A DNA stretch of 64,000 nucleotides from Osmia lignaria lignaria. Its lineage: Eukaryota; Arthropoda; Insecta; Hymenoptera; Megachilidae. Below are positions 1 to 9,229 of this stretch, one piece after another. The translations under genes and the position numbers were made by a program. The DNA is taken from positions 6,448,001-6,512,000 of the forward strand of contig NW_027478167.1 of the NCBI RefSeq assembly GCF_051020975.1. The letters are read 5' to 3'. Numbering within the stretch: the stretch's first letter is position 1; each line of letters begins with the position of its first letter. The notes beneath the pieces are model-generated. The model saw nothing but the letters and a program-made list of their open reading frames with translations, was not told where the DNA came from and ran no database searches.

Positions 1-213
1 CAACAGTGCAGAGTTATCTCAAAGAAAGGGGCCACGGTGTTTCTGTATCTCTATTATGTTGGTGCGGCTTCGGAACTTTTAAATATCTTGATATAACTCG
101 AGAACTACGCATCTGATCAAAAAATATCATAGAACATAAAAAGTAGGAAACTTAATTCTCTACAAAAAAGGTCTCTTAACATTTTGCCATAGCTCGCTTC
201 GTTTCCGAGATAT
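1..213 (+). repeat. Partial monomer at left window edge (monomer positions 110-322)
   Basis: This is the 3' two thirds of a type-A monomer cut by the window start. It contains the middle with CAACAGTGC, the variant ATAACTCGAG (usually ATATCTCGAG), GCATCTGATC and AAAAAGTAGGAAACTTAATT. The same ATAACTCGAG variant recurs in the monomers at 1180 and 4400, so this copy belongs to that subfamily. Confidence 0.97.
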
Positions 214-228
214 TTGCAGATTTATCTC
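207..228. other. Short dyad GAGATA...TATCTC in the monomer head
   Basis: Arms GAGATA (207-212) and TATCTC (223-228) are perfect inverted repeats around a 10-base loop. In monomers that read GCAGATATATCTC (for example 1180, 2468, 11484, 36600) the arms extend to seven bases, GAGATAT/ATATCTC, with an 8-base loop. In Q-head monomers the right arm becomes CAGCTC and the dyad is largely lost. It could be a protein site or a small hairpin; no function is shown by the sequence. Confidence 0.7.
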
Positions 229-262
229 AAGGGAAGGGGCCTGACGGACATATTTCGAGATA

Positions 263-288
263 TTTCTTCTTCTTGTTGTTCTTCTTCT
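263..288 (+). repeat. CTT-rich pyrimidine tract of the monomer
   Basis: This is a run of TTC/CTT triplets interrupted by two G bases (275 and 278) and present in every monomer. Recurrent single-base variants are a first TTC changed to TTG (monomers 858, 2146, 4078, 5044), GTTGTT changed to CTTGTT (2790, 4722, 12450, 14060), and CTTCTGC changed to CCTCTGC in most Q-head copies. Despite the triplet content I found no length change in any monomer. Confidence 0.85.
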
Positions 289-291
289 GCA

Positions 292-302
292 CAGCTAAGC
301 TG
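292..302. other. Near-palindrome CAGCTAAGCTG
   Basis: Arms CAGCT and AGCTG flank a single A, and nearly every monomer carries it just after the pyrimidine tract. Variants include CAGCTGAGCTG (51734, 54309, 55275, 55597, 22754), CAGCTAAACTG (13738, 25652, 35956 and others) and CAGTTAAGCTG (13094, 14060, 15026). It could be a compact protein site. This is only a sequence observation. Confidence 0.6.
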
Positions 303-321
303 GAAGTGGCATTTGCCCCTC

Positions 322-331
322 GCACTAGTGC
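322..331. other. Perfect 10-bp palindrome GCACTAGTGC (SpeI-type site)
   Basis: The palindrome is present in about half of the monomers, generally those with a B-like tail. The others read GCAATAGTGC, which breaks the symmetry. Together with CTCGAG of the A tail it gives a simple diagnostic for monomer type. Confidence 0.8.
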
Positions 332-335
332 AGAG

Positions 336-452
336 TTATCTCAAAGAAAGGGGCCACGGTGTTTCTGTATCTCTATCATGTTGGTGCGGCTTCGGAACTT
401 TTAAATATCTCGATATATCTCGAAAACTACGCTTCTGATCAAAAAATATCAT
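336..452 (-). other. Recurring 38-codon ATG frame on the minus strand, judged not a gene
   Basis: In most monomers a minus-strand ATG (complement of CAT at 450-452) opens a 38-codon frame that stops at TAA, the complement of TTA in the second GTTATCTCAA. Where that TTA is mutated the frame reads on for 76 to 115 codons, as in the monomers at 10840 (GATATCTC), 15348 (GTTTTCTC), 33702 (GTTGTCTC) and 63325 (GTTCTCTC). The longer frames are Glu-rich because they read the CTT tract backwards. No family is recognisable. Confidence 0.8.
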
Positions 453-462
453 AGAACATAAA

Positions 463-487
463 TTGTAGGAAACATAATTCTCTACAA
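463..487. other. TTGTAG/CTACAA dyad in the monomer tail
   Basis: TTGTAG (463-468) and CTACAA (482-487) are perfect six-base inverted repeats with a 13-base loop, flanked by A-rich runs (441-446 and 486-491). Tail-A monomers read AAAAAGTAGG and keep only the four-base GTAG/CTAC arms. I recall similar TTGTAG...CTACAA words in unrelated insect satellites; that is memory, not a search. Confidence 0.6.
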
Positions 488-535
488 AAAACGTCTCTTA
501 ACATTTTGCCATAGCTCGCTTCGTTTCCGAGATAT

Positions 536-857
536 TTGCAGATTCAGCTCAAAGGAACTGGCCTGACGGACATATTTCGAGATATTTCTTCTTCTTGTTG
601 TTCTTCCTCTGCACAGCTAAGCTGGAAGTGGCATTCGCAGCTCGCCATAGTGCAGAGTTATCTCAAAGAAAGGGGCCACGGTGTTTCTGTATCTCTATTA
701 TGTTGGTGCGGCTTCGGAACTTTTAAATATCTTGATATATCTCGAGAACTACGCATCTGATCAAAAAATATCATAGAACATAAAAAGTAGGAAACATAAT
801 TCTCTACAAAAAAGGTCTCTTAACATTTTGCCATAGCTCGCTTCGTTTCCGAGATAT
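536..857 (+). repeat. Reference monomer, head Q, tail A
   Basis: This second major form has the Q head (TTCAGCTCAAAGGAACTGG), CCTCTGCAC instead of CTTCTGCAC, a middle without the SpeI-type palindrome (here GCCATAGTGC, more often GCAATAGTGC), and an A tail (CTTGATATATCTCGAGAAC, GCATCTG, AAAAAGTAGG). The A tail creates an XhoI-type CTCGAG. Q head, CCTCTGC and A tail usually travel together, so monomers that mix them are candidate recombinants. A near-identical copy lies at 3756. Confidence 0.95.
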
Positions 858-3433
858 TTGCAGATTTATCTCAAGGGAAGGGGCCTGACGGACATATTTC
901 GAGATATTTGTTCTTCTTGTTGTTCTTCTTCTGCACAGCTAAGCTGGAAGTGGCATTTGCCCCTCGCACTAGTGCAGAGTTATCTCAACGAAAGGGGCCA
1001 CGGTGTTTCTGTATCTCTATTATGTTGGTGCGGCTTCGGAACTTTTAAATATCTCGATATATCTCGAAAACTACGCTTCTGATCAAAAAATATCATAGAA
1101 CATAAATTGGAGGAAGCATAATTCTCTACAAAAAAGGTCTCTTAACATTTTGCCATAGCTCGCTTCGTTTCCGAGATATTTGCAGATATATCTCAAGGGA
1201 AGGGGCCTGACGGACATATTTCGAGATATTTCTTCTTCTTGTTGTTCTTCTTCTGCACAGCTAAGCTGGAAGTGGCATTTACAGCTCGCAACAGTGCAGA
1301 GTTATCTCAAAGAAAGGGGCCACGGTGTTTCTGTATCTCTATTATGTTGGTGCGGCTTCGGAACTTTTAAATATCTTGATATAACTCGAGAACTACGCAT
1401 CTGATCAAAAAATATCATAGAACATAAAAAGTAGGAAACTTAATTCTCTACAAAAAAGGTCTCTTAACATTTTGCCATAGCTCGCTTCGTTTCCGAGATA
1501 TTTGCAGATTTATCTCAAGGGAAGGGGCCTGACGGACATATTTCGAGATATTTCTTCTTCTTGTTGTTCTTCTTCTGCACAGCTAAGCTGGAAGTGGCAT
1601 TTGCCCCTCGCACTAGTGCAGAGTTATCTCAAAGAAAGGGGCCACGGTGTTTCTGTATCTCTATCATGTTGGTGCGGCTTCGGAACTTTTAAATATCTCG
1701 ATATATCTCGAAAACTACGCTTCTGATCAAAAAATATCATAGAACATAAATTGTAGGAAACATAATTCTCTACAAAAAACGTCTCTTAACATTTTGCCAT
1801 AGCTCGCTTCGTTTCCGAGATATTTGCAGATTCAGCTCAAAGGAACTGGCCTGACGGACATATTTCGAGATATTTCTTCTTCTTGTTGTTCTTCCTCTGC
1901 ACAGCTAAGCTGGAAGTGGCATTTGCAGCTCGCCATAGTGCAGAGTTATCTCAAAGAAAGGGGCCACGGTGTTTCTGTATCTCTATTATGTTGGTGCGGC
2001 TTCGGAACTTTTAAATATCTTGATATATCTCGAGAACTACGCATCTGATCAAAAAATATCATAGAACATAAAAAGTAGGAAACATAATTCTCTACAAAAA
2101 AGGTCTCTTAACATTTTGCCATAGCTCGCTTCGTTTCCGAGATATTTGCAGATTTATCTCAAGGGAAGGGGCCTGACGGACATATTTCGAGATATTTGTT
2201 CTTCTTGTTGTTCTTCTTCTGCACAGCTAAGCTGGAAGTGGCATTTGCCCCTCGCACTAGTGCAGAGTTATCTCAACGAAAGGGGCCACGGTGTTTCTGT
2301 ATCTCTATCATGTTGGTGCGGCTTCGGAACTTTTAAATATCTCGATATATCTCGAAAACTACGCTTCTGATCAAAAAATATCATAGAACATAAATTGTAG
2401 GAAGCATAATTCTCTACAAAAAAGGTCTCTTAACATTTTGCCATAGCTCGCTTCGTTTCCGAGATATTTGCAGATATATCTCAAGGGAAGGGGCCTGACG
2501 GACATATTTCGAGATATTTCTTCTTCTTGTTGTTCTTCTTCTGCACAGCTAAGCTGGAAGTGGCATTTGCGGCTCGCACTAGTGCAGAGTTATCTCAAAG
2601 AAAGGGGCCACGGTGTTTCTGTATCTCTATTATGTTGGTGCGGCTTCGGAACTTTTAAATATCTTGATATATCTCGAGAACTACGCATCTGATCAAAAAA
2701 TATCATAGAACATAAAAAGTAGGAAACTTAATTCTCTACAAAAAACGTCTCTTAACATTTTGCCATAGCTCGCTTCGTTTCCGAGATATTTGCAGATTCA
2801 GCTCAAAGGAACTGGCCTGACGGACATATTTCGAGATATTTCTTCTTCTTCTTGTTCTTCTTCTGCACAGCTAAGCTGGAAGTGGCATTTGCCCCTCGCA
2901 CTAGTGCAGAGTTATCTCAAAGAAAGGGGCCACGGTGTTTCTGTATCTCTATCATGTTGGTGCGGCTTCGGAACTTTTAAATATCTCGATATATCTCGAA
3001 AACTACGCTTCTGATCAAAAAATATCACAGAACATAAATTGTAGGAAACATAATTCTCTACAAAAAACGTCTCTTAACATTTTGCCATAGCTCGCTTCGT
3101 TTCCGAGATATTTGCAGATTCAGCTCAAAGGAACTGGCCTGACGGACATATTTCGAGATATTTCTTCTTCTTGTTGTTCTTCCTCTGCACAGCTAAGCTG
3201 GAAGTGGCATTTGCAGCTCGCCACAGTGCAGAGTTATCTCAAAGAAAGGGGCCACGGTGTTTCTGTATCTCTATTATGTTGGTGCGGCTTCGGAACTTTT
3301 AAATATCTTGATATATCTCGAGAACTACGCATCTGATCAAAAAATATCATAGAACATAAATTGTAGGAAACATAATTCTCTACAGAAAAGGTCTCTTAAC
3401 ATTTTGCCATAGCTCGTTTCGTTTCCGAGATAT

Positions 3434-4780
3434 TTGCAGATTTATCTCAAGGGAAGGGGCCTGACGGACATATTTCGAGATATTTCTTCTTCTTGTTGTT
3501 CTTCTTCTGCACAGCTAAGCTGGAAGTGGCATTTGCCCCTCGCACTAGTGCAGAGTTATCTCAAAGAAAGGGGCCACGGTGTTTCTGTATCTCTATCATG
3601 TTGGTGCGGCTTCGGAACTTTTAAATATCTCGATATATCTCGAAAACTACGCTTCTGATCAAAAAATATCATAGAACATAAATTGTAGGAAACATAATTC
3701 TCTACAAAAAACGTCTCTTAACATTTTGCCATAGCTCGCTTCGTTTCCGAGATATTTGCAGATTCAGCTCAAAGGAACTGGCCTGACGGACATATTTCGA
3801 GATATTTCTTCTTCTTGTTGTTCTTCCTCTGCACAGCTAAGCTGGAAGTGGCATTCGCAGCTCGCCATAGTGCAGAGTTATCTCAAAGAAAGGGGCCACG
3901 GTGTTTCTGTATCTCTATTATGTTGGTGCGGCTTCGGAACTTTTAAATATCTTGATATATCTCGAGAACTACGCATCTGATCAAAAAATATCATAGAACA
4001 TAAAAAGTAGGAAACATAATTCTCTACAAAAAAGGTCTCTTAACATTTTGCCATAGCTCGCTTCGTTTCCGAGATATTTGCAGATTTATCTCAAGGGAAG
4101 GGGCCTGACGGACATATTTCGAGATATTTGTTCTTCTTGTTGTTCTTCTTCTGCACAGCTAAGCTGGAAGTGGCATTTGCCCCTCGCACTAGTGCAGAGT
4201 TATCTCAACGAAAGGGGCCACGGTGTTTCTGTATCTCTATTATGTTGGTGCGGCTTCGGAACTTTTAAATATCTCGATATATCTCGAAAACTACGCTTCT
4301 GATCAAAAAATATCATAGAACATAAATTGGAGGAAGCATAATTCTCTACAAAAAAGGTCTCTTAACATTTTGCCATAGCTCGCTTCGTTTCCGAGATATT
4401 TGCAGATATATCTCAAGGGAAGGGGCCTGACGGACATATTTCGAGATATTTCTTCTTCTTGTTGTTCTTCTTCTGCACAGCTAAGCTGGAAGTGGCATTT
4501 ACAGCTCGCAACAGTGCAGAGTTATCTCAAAGAAAGGGGCCACGGTGTTTCTGTATCTCTATTATGTTGGTGCGGCTTCGGAACTTTTAAATATCTTGAT
4601 ATAACTCGAGAACTACGCATCTGATCAAAAAATATCATAGAACATAAAAAGTAGGAAACTTAATTCTCTACAAAAAAGGTCTCTTAACATTTTGCCATAG
4701 CTCGCTTCGTTTCCGAGATATTTGCAGATTTATCTCAAGGGAAGGGGCCTGACGGACATATTTCGAGATATTTCTTCTTC
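3434..4780 (+). repeat. Duplicated block, second copy (partner 214-1560)
   Basis: This is the second copy of the four-monomer block at an offset of 3,220 bp. The junction upstream of it carries the private variant GCTCGTTTCG at about 3414-3423, absent upstream of the first copy, so the duplicated segment begins near the monomer start at 3434. Confidence 0.85.
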
Positions 4781-7700
4781 TTCTTGTTCTTCTTCTGCAC
4801 AGCTAAGCTGGAAGTGGCATTCGCAGCTCGCAATAGTGCAGAGTTATCTCAAAGAAAGGGGCCACGGTGTTTCTGTATCTCTATTATGTTGGTGCGGCTT
4901 CGGAACTTTTAAATATCTTGATATATCTCGAGAACTACGCATCTGATCAAAAAATATCATAGAACATAAAAAGTAGGAAACATAATTCTCTACAAAAAAG
5001 GTCTCTTAACATTTTGCCATAGCTCGCTTCGTTTCCGAGATATTTGCAGATTTATCTCAAGGGAAGGGGCCTGACGGACATATTTCGAGATATTTGTTCT
5101 TCTTGTTGTTCTTCTTCTGCACAGCTAAGCTGGAAGTGGCATTTGCCCCTCGCACTAGTGCAGAGTTATCTCAACGAAAGGGGCCACGGTGTTTCTGTAT
5201 CTCTATTATGTTGGTGCGGCTTCGGAACTTTTAAATATCTCGATATATCTCGAAAACTACGCTTCTGATCAAAAAATATCATAGAACATAAATTGGAGGA
5301 AGCATAATTCTCTACAAAAAAGGTCTCTTAACATTTTGCCATAGCTCGCTTCGTTTCCGAGATATTTGCAGATTTATCTCAAGGGAAGGGGCCTGACGGA
5401 CATATTTCGAGATATTTGTTCTTCTTGTTGTTCTTCTTCTGCACAGCTAAGCTGGAAGTGGCATTTGCCCCTCGCACTAGTGCAGAGTTATCTCAAAGAA
5501 AGGGGCCACGGTGTTTCTGTATCTCTATTATGTTGGTGCGGCTTCGGAACTTTTAAATATCTTGATATATCTCGAGAACTACGCATCTGATGAAAAAATA
5601 TCATAGAACATAAAAAGTAGGAAACTTAATTCTCTACAAAAAACGTCTGCTAACATTTTGCCATAGCTCGCTTCGTTTCCGAGATATTTGCAGATTCAGC
5701 TCAAAGGAACTGGCCTGACGGACATATTTCGAGATATTTCTTCTTCTTGTTGTTCTTCCTCTGCACAGCTAAGCTGGAAGTGGCATTTGCAGCTCGCAAT
5801 AGTGCAGAGTTATCTCAAAGAGAGGGGCCACGGTGTTTCTGTATCTCTATTATGTTGGTGCGGCTTCGGAACTTTTAAATATCTTGATATATCTCGAGAA
5901 CTACGCATCTGATCAAAAAATATCATAGAACATAAAAAGTAGGAAACTTAATTCTCTACAAAAAAGGTCTCTTAACATTTTGCCATAGCTCGCTTCGTTT
6001 CCGAGATATTTGCAGATTTATCTCAAGGGAAGGGGCCTGACGGACATATTTCGAGATATTTCTTCTTCTTGTTGTTCTTCTTCTGCACAGCTAAGCTGGA
6101 AGTGGCATTTGCAGCTCGCACTAGTGCAGAGTTATCTCAAAGAAAGGGGCCACGGTGTTTCTGTATCTCTATTATGTTGGTGCGGCTTCGGAACTTTTAA
6201 ATATCTCGATATATCTCGAAAACTACGCTTCTGATCAAAAAATATCATAGAACATAAATTGTAGAAAACATAATTCTCTACAAAAAAGGTCTCTTAACAT
6301 TTTGCCATAGCTCGCTTCGTTTCCGAGATATTTGCAGATTTATCTCAAGGGAAGGGGCCTGACGGACATATTTCGAGATATTTCTTCTTCTTGTTGTTCT
6401 TCTTCTGCACAGCTAAGCTGGAAGTGGCATTTGCGGCTCGCACTAGTGCAGAGTTATCTCAAAGAAAGGGGCCACGGTGTTTCTGTATCCCTATTATGTT
6501 GGTGCGGCTTCGGAACTTTTAAATATCTCGATATATCTCGAAAACTACGCTTCTGATCAAAAAATATCATAGAACATAAATTGTAGGAAACATAATTCTC
6601 TACAAAAAACGTCTCTTAACATTTTGCCATAGCTCGCTTCGTTTCCGAGATATTTGCAGATTCAGCTCAAAGGAACTGGCCTGACGGACATATTTCGAGA
6701 TATTTCTTCTTCTTGTTGTTCTTCCTCTGCACAGCTAAGCTGGAAGTGGCATTTGCAGCTCGCAATAGTGCAGAGTTATCTCAAAGAAAGGGGCCACGGT
6801 GTTTCTGTATCTCTATTATGTTGGTGCGGCTTCGGAACTTTTAAATATCTTGATATATCTCGAGAACTACGCATCTGATCAAAAAATATCGTAGAACATA
6901 AAAAGTAGGAAACTTAATTCTCTACAAAAAAGGTCTCTTAACATTTTGCCATAGCTCGCTTCGTTTCCGAGATATTTGCAGATTTATCTCAAGGGAAGGG
7001 GCCTGACGGACATATTTCGAGATATTTCTTCTTCTTGTTGTTCTTCTTCTGCACAGCTAAGCTGGAAGTGGCATTTGCCCCTCGCACTAGTGCAGAGTTA
7101 TCTCAAAGAAAGGGGCCACGGTGTTTCTGTATCTCTATCATGTTGGTGCGGCTTCGGAACTTTTAAATATCTCGATATATCTCGAAAACTACGCTTCTGA
7201 TCAAAAAATATCATAGAACATAAATTGTAGGAAACATAATTCTCTACAAAAAACGTCTCTTAACATTTTGCCATAGCTCGCTTTGTTTCCGAGATATTTG
7301 CAGATTCAGCTCAAAGGAACTGGCCTGACGGACATATTTCGAGATATTTGTTCTTCTTGTTGTTCTTCTTCTGCACAGCTAAGCTGGAAGTGGCATTTGC
7401 CCCTCGCACTAGTGCAGAGTTATCTCAACGAATGGGGCCACGGTGTTTCTGTATCTCTATTCTGTTGGTGCGGCTTCGGAACTTTTAAATATCTCGATAT
7501 ATCTCGAAAACTACGCTTCTGATCAAAAAATATCATAGAACATAAATTGGAGGAAGCATAATTCTCTACAAAAAAGGTCTCTTAACATTTTGCCATAGCT
7601 CGCTTCGTTTCCGAGATATTTGCAGATTTATCTCAAGGGAAGGGGCCTGACGGACATATTTCGAGGTATTTGTTCTTCTTGTTGTTCTTCTTCTGCACAG

Positions 7701-9229
7701 CTAAGCTGGAAGTGGCATTTGCCCCTCGCACTAGTGCAGAGTTATCTCAACGAAAGGGTCCACGGTGTTTCTGTATCTCTATTATGTTGGTGCGGCTTCG
7801 GAACTTTTAAATATCTCGATATATCTCGAAAACTACGCTTCTGATCAAAAAATATCATAGAACATAAATTGTAGGAAGCATAATTCTCTACAAAAAAGGT
7901 CTCTTAACATTTTGCCATAGCTCGCTTCGTTTCCGAGATATTTGCAGATATATCTCAAGGGAAGGGGCCTGACGGACATATTTCGAGATATTTCTTCTTC
8001 TTGTTGTTCTTCTTCTGCACAGCTAAGCTGGAAGTGGAATTTACAGCTCGCAACAGTGCAGAGTTATCTCAAAGAAAGGGGCCACGGTGTTTCTGTATCT
8101 CTATTATGTTGGTGCGTCTTCGGAACTTTTAAATATCTCGATATATCTCGAAAACTACGCTCCTGATCAAAAAATATCATGGAACATAAATTGTAGGAAA
8201 CATAATTCTCTACAAAAAACGTCTCTTAACATTTTGCCATAGCTCGCTTCGTTTCCGAGATATTTGCAGATTCAGCTCAAAGGAACTGGCCTGACGGACA
8301 TATTTCGAGATATTTCTTCTTCTTGTTGTTCTTCTTCTGCACAGCTAAGCTGGAAGTGGCATTTGCAGCTCGCAATAGTGCAGAGTTATCTCAAAGAAAG
8401 GGGCCACGGTGTTTCTGTATCTCTATTATGTTGGTGCGGCTTCGGAACTTTTAAATATCTTGATATATCTCGAGAACTACGCGTCTGATCAAAAAATGTC
8501 ATAGAACATAAAAAGTAGGAAACTTAATTCTCTACAAAAAAGGTCTCTTAACATTTTGCCATAGCTCGCTTCGTTTCCGAGATATTTGCAGATTTATCTC
8601 AAGGGAAGGGGCCTGACGGACATATTTCGAGGTATTTGTTCTTCTTGTTGTTCTTCTTCTGCACAGCTAAGCTGGAAGTGGCGTTTGCCCCTCGCACTAG
8701 TGCAGAGTTATCTCAACGAAAGGGGCCACGGTGTTTCTGTATCTCTATTATGTTGGTGCGGCTTCGGAACTTTTAAATATCTCGATATATCTCGAAAACT
8801 ACGCTTCTGATCAAAAAATATCATAGAACATAAATTGTAGGAAGCATAATTCTCTACAAAAAAGGTCTCTTAACATTTTGCCATACCTCGCTTCGTTTCC
8901 GAGATATTTGCAGATATATCTCAAGGGAAGGGGCCTGACGGACATATTTCGAGATATTTCTTCTTCTTGTTGTTCTTCTTCTGCACAGCTAAGCTGGAAG
9001 TGGCATTTACAGCTCGCAACAGTGCAGAGTTATCTCAAAGAAAGGGGCCACGGTGTTTCTGTATCTCTATTATGTTGGTGCAGCTTCGGAACTTTTAAAT
9101 ATCTTGATATATCTCGAGAACTACGCGTCTGATCAAAAAATATCATAGAACATAAAAAGTAGGAAACTTAATTCTCTACAAAAACGGTCTCTTAACATTT
9201 AGCCATAGCTCGCTTCGTTTCCGAGATAT

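Larger units (their letters stand above)
216..359 (+). repeat. Degenerate direct repeat inside the monomer, 114 bp apart
   Basis: GCAGATTTATCTCAAGGG... at 216-247 and GCAGAGTTATCTCAAAGA... at 330-359 align with 27 of 30 matching bases and one 2-base gap (an extra TG in the first copy). Both continue through AAGGGGCC into ACGG. Every Y-head monomer carries this pair at the same spacing, which suggests that the 322-bp unit grew partly by internal duplication. Q-head monomers match less well in the first copy. Confidence 0.85.
253..425. other. CGAGATATTT word and its inverted copies within one monomer
   Basis: TTTCGAGATATTT at 253-265 has its reverse complement split over two overlapping matches downstream: AAATATCTCG at 403-412 and ATATCTCGAAA at 415-425. 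A further direct copy, CCGAGATATTT, is at 205-215. Tail-B monomers keep both inverted copies, whereas tail A changes the first to ATATCTTG. A single strand of this DNA or its transcript could fold with a loop of about 140 bases. That folding is inference. Confidence 0.65.
214..438 (+). other. Recurring 74-codon open frame, judged not a gene
   Basis: The frame is open from after a TAG at 190-192 to a TGA at 436-438. It begins with TTG when read with bacterial starts and has no in-frame ATG in the common monomer. The period of 322 is not a multiple of three, so frames of successive monomers cannot join. The product would contain a Ser/Cys-rich stretch encoded by the CTT tract and has no domain I recognise. 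The frame is interrupted in eight monomers (16314, 22754, 25008, 27262, 30482, 34990, 38854, 49802), and the differences between Q and Y heads change amino acids (Tyr to Gln, Arg to Thr). The conservation is explained by homogenisation of the DNA. The same applies to the equivalent frames in all other monomers. Confidence 0.85.
214..535 (+). repeat. Reference monomer, head Y, tail B
   Basis: I use this copy to describe the monomer. Landmarks are an internal direct repeat (216-247 and 330-359), CGAGATATTT words at 206 and 256, a CTT tract (263-288), CAGCTAAGCTG (292-302), the palindrome GCACTAGTGC (322-331), an ATATCTC pair (407-421), BclI-type TGATCA (436-441), A6 tracts and a TTGTAG/CTACAA dyad (463-487). 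The B tail is marked by CTCGATAT, CTCGAAAA, GCTTCTG and AAATTGTAGG. Near-identical copies lie at 1502, 3434 and 6976. Confidence 0.97.
214..1560 (+). repeat. Duplicated block, first copy (partner 3434-4780, 10 monomers away)
   Basis: The monomers at 214, 536, 858 and 1180 share their diagnostic variants with those at 3434, 3756, 4078 and 4400: GCATTCGCAGCTCGCCATAG, GGAGGAAGC, CAACAGTGC and ATAACTCGAG. The offset is exactly 3,220 bp. Similarity ends within the next monomer, where 4722 has the CTTGTTC form of the pyrimidine tract and 1502 does not. Confidence 0.85.
1..9229 (+). repeat. Array domain 1: alternating A/B monomers with private variants
   Basis: From 214 to about 4700 the tails alternate strictly B, A, B, A, giving a 644-bp dimer rhythm; later the alternation breaks. 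The middle GCCCCTCGCACTAG occurs only here (last at 8586), as does the TTTGTTCTTCTTG start of the pyrimidine tract. Four-monomer sets at 214, 1502 and 3434 resemble one another. The monomer at 858 recurs at 4078 and 5044 with the same GGAGGAAGC variant in its tail. Confidence 0.85.

Noticed and set aside
250..270. CENP-B box (NTTCGNNNNANNCGGGN)
   Set aside because: TTTCGAGATA has TTCG and the following A, but the CGGG part is absent. I found no full match on either strand of the common monomer.
430..500. Promoter or polyadenylation signals in the AT-rich tail
   Set aside because: TTTTAAATAT and A-runs are low-complexity words present in every monomer. No AATAAA is conserved and there is no gene to serve.
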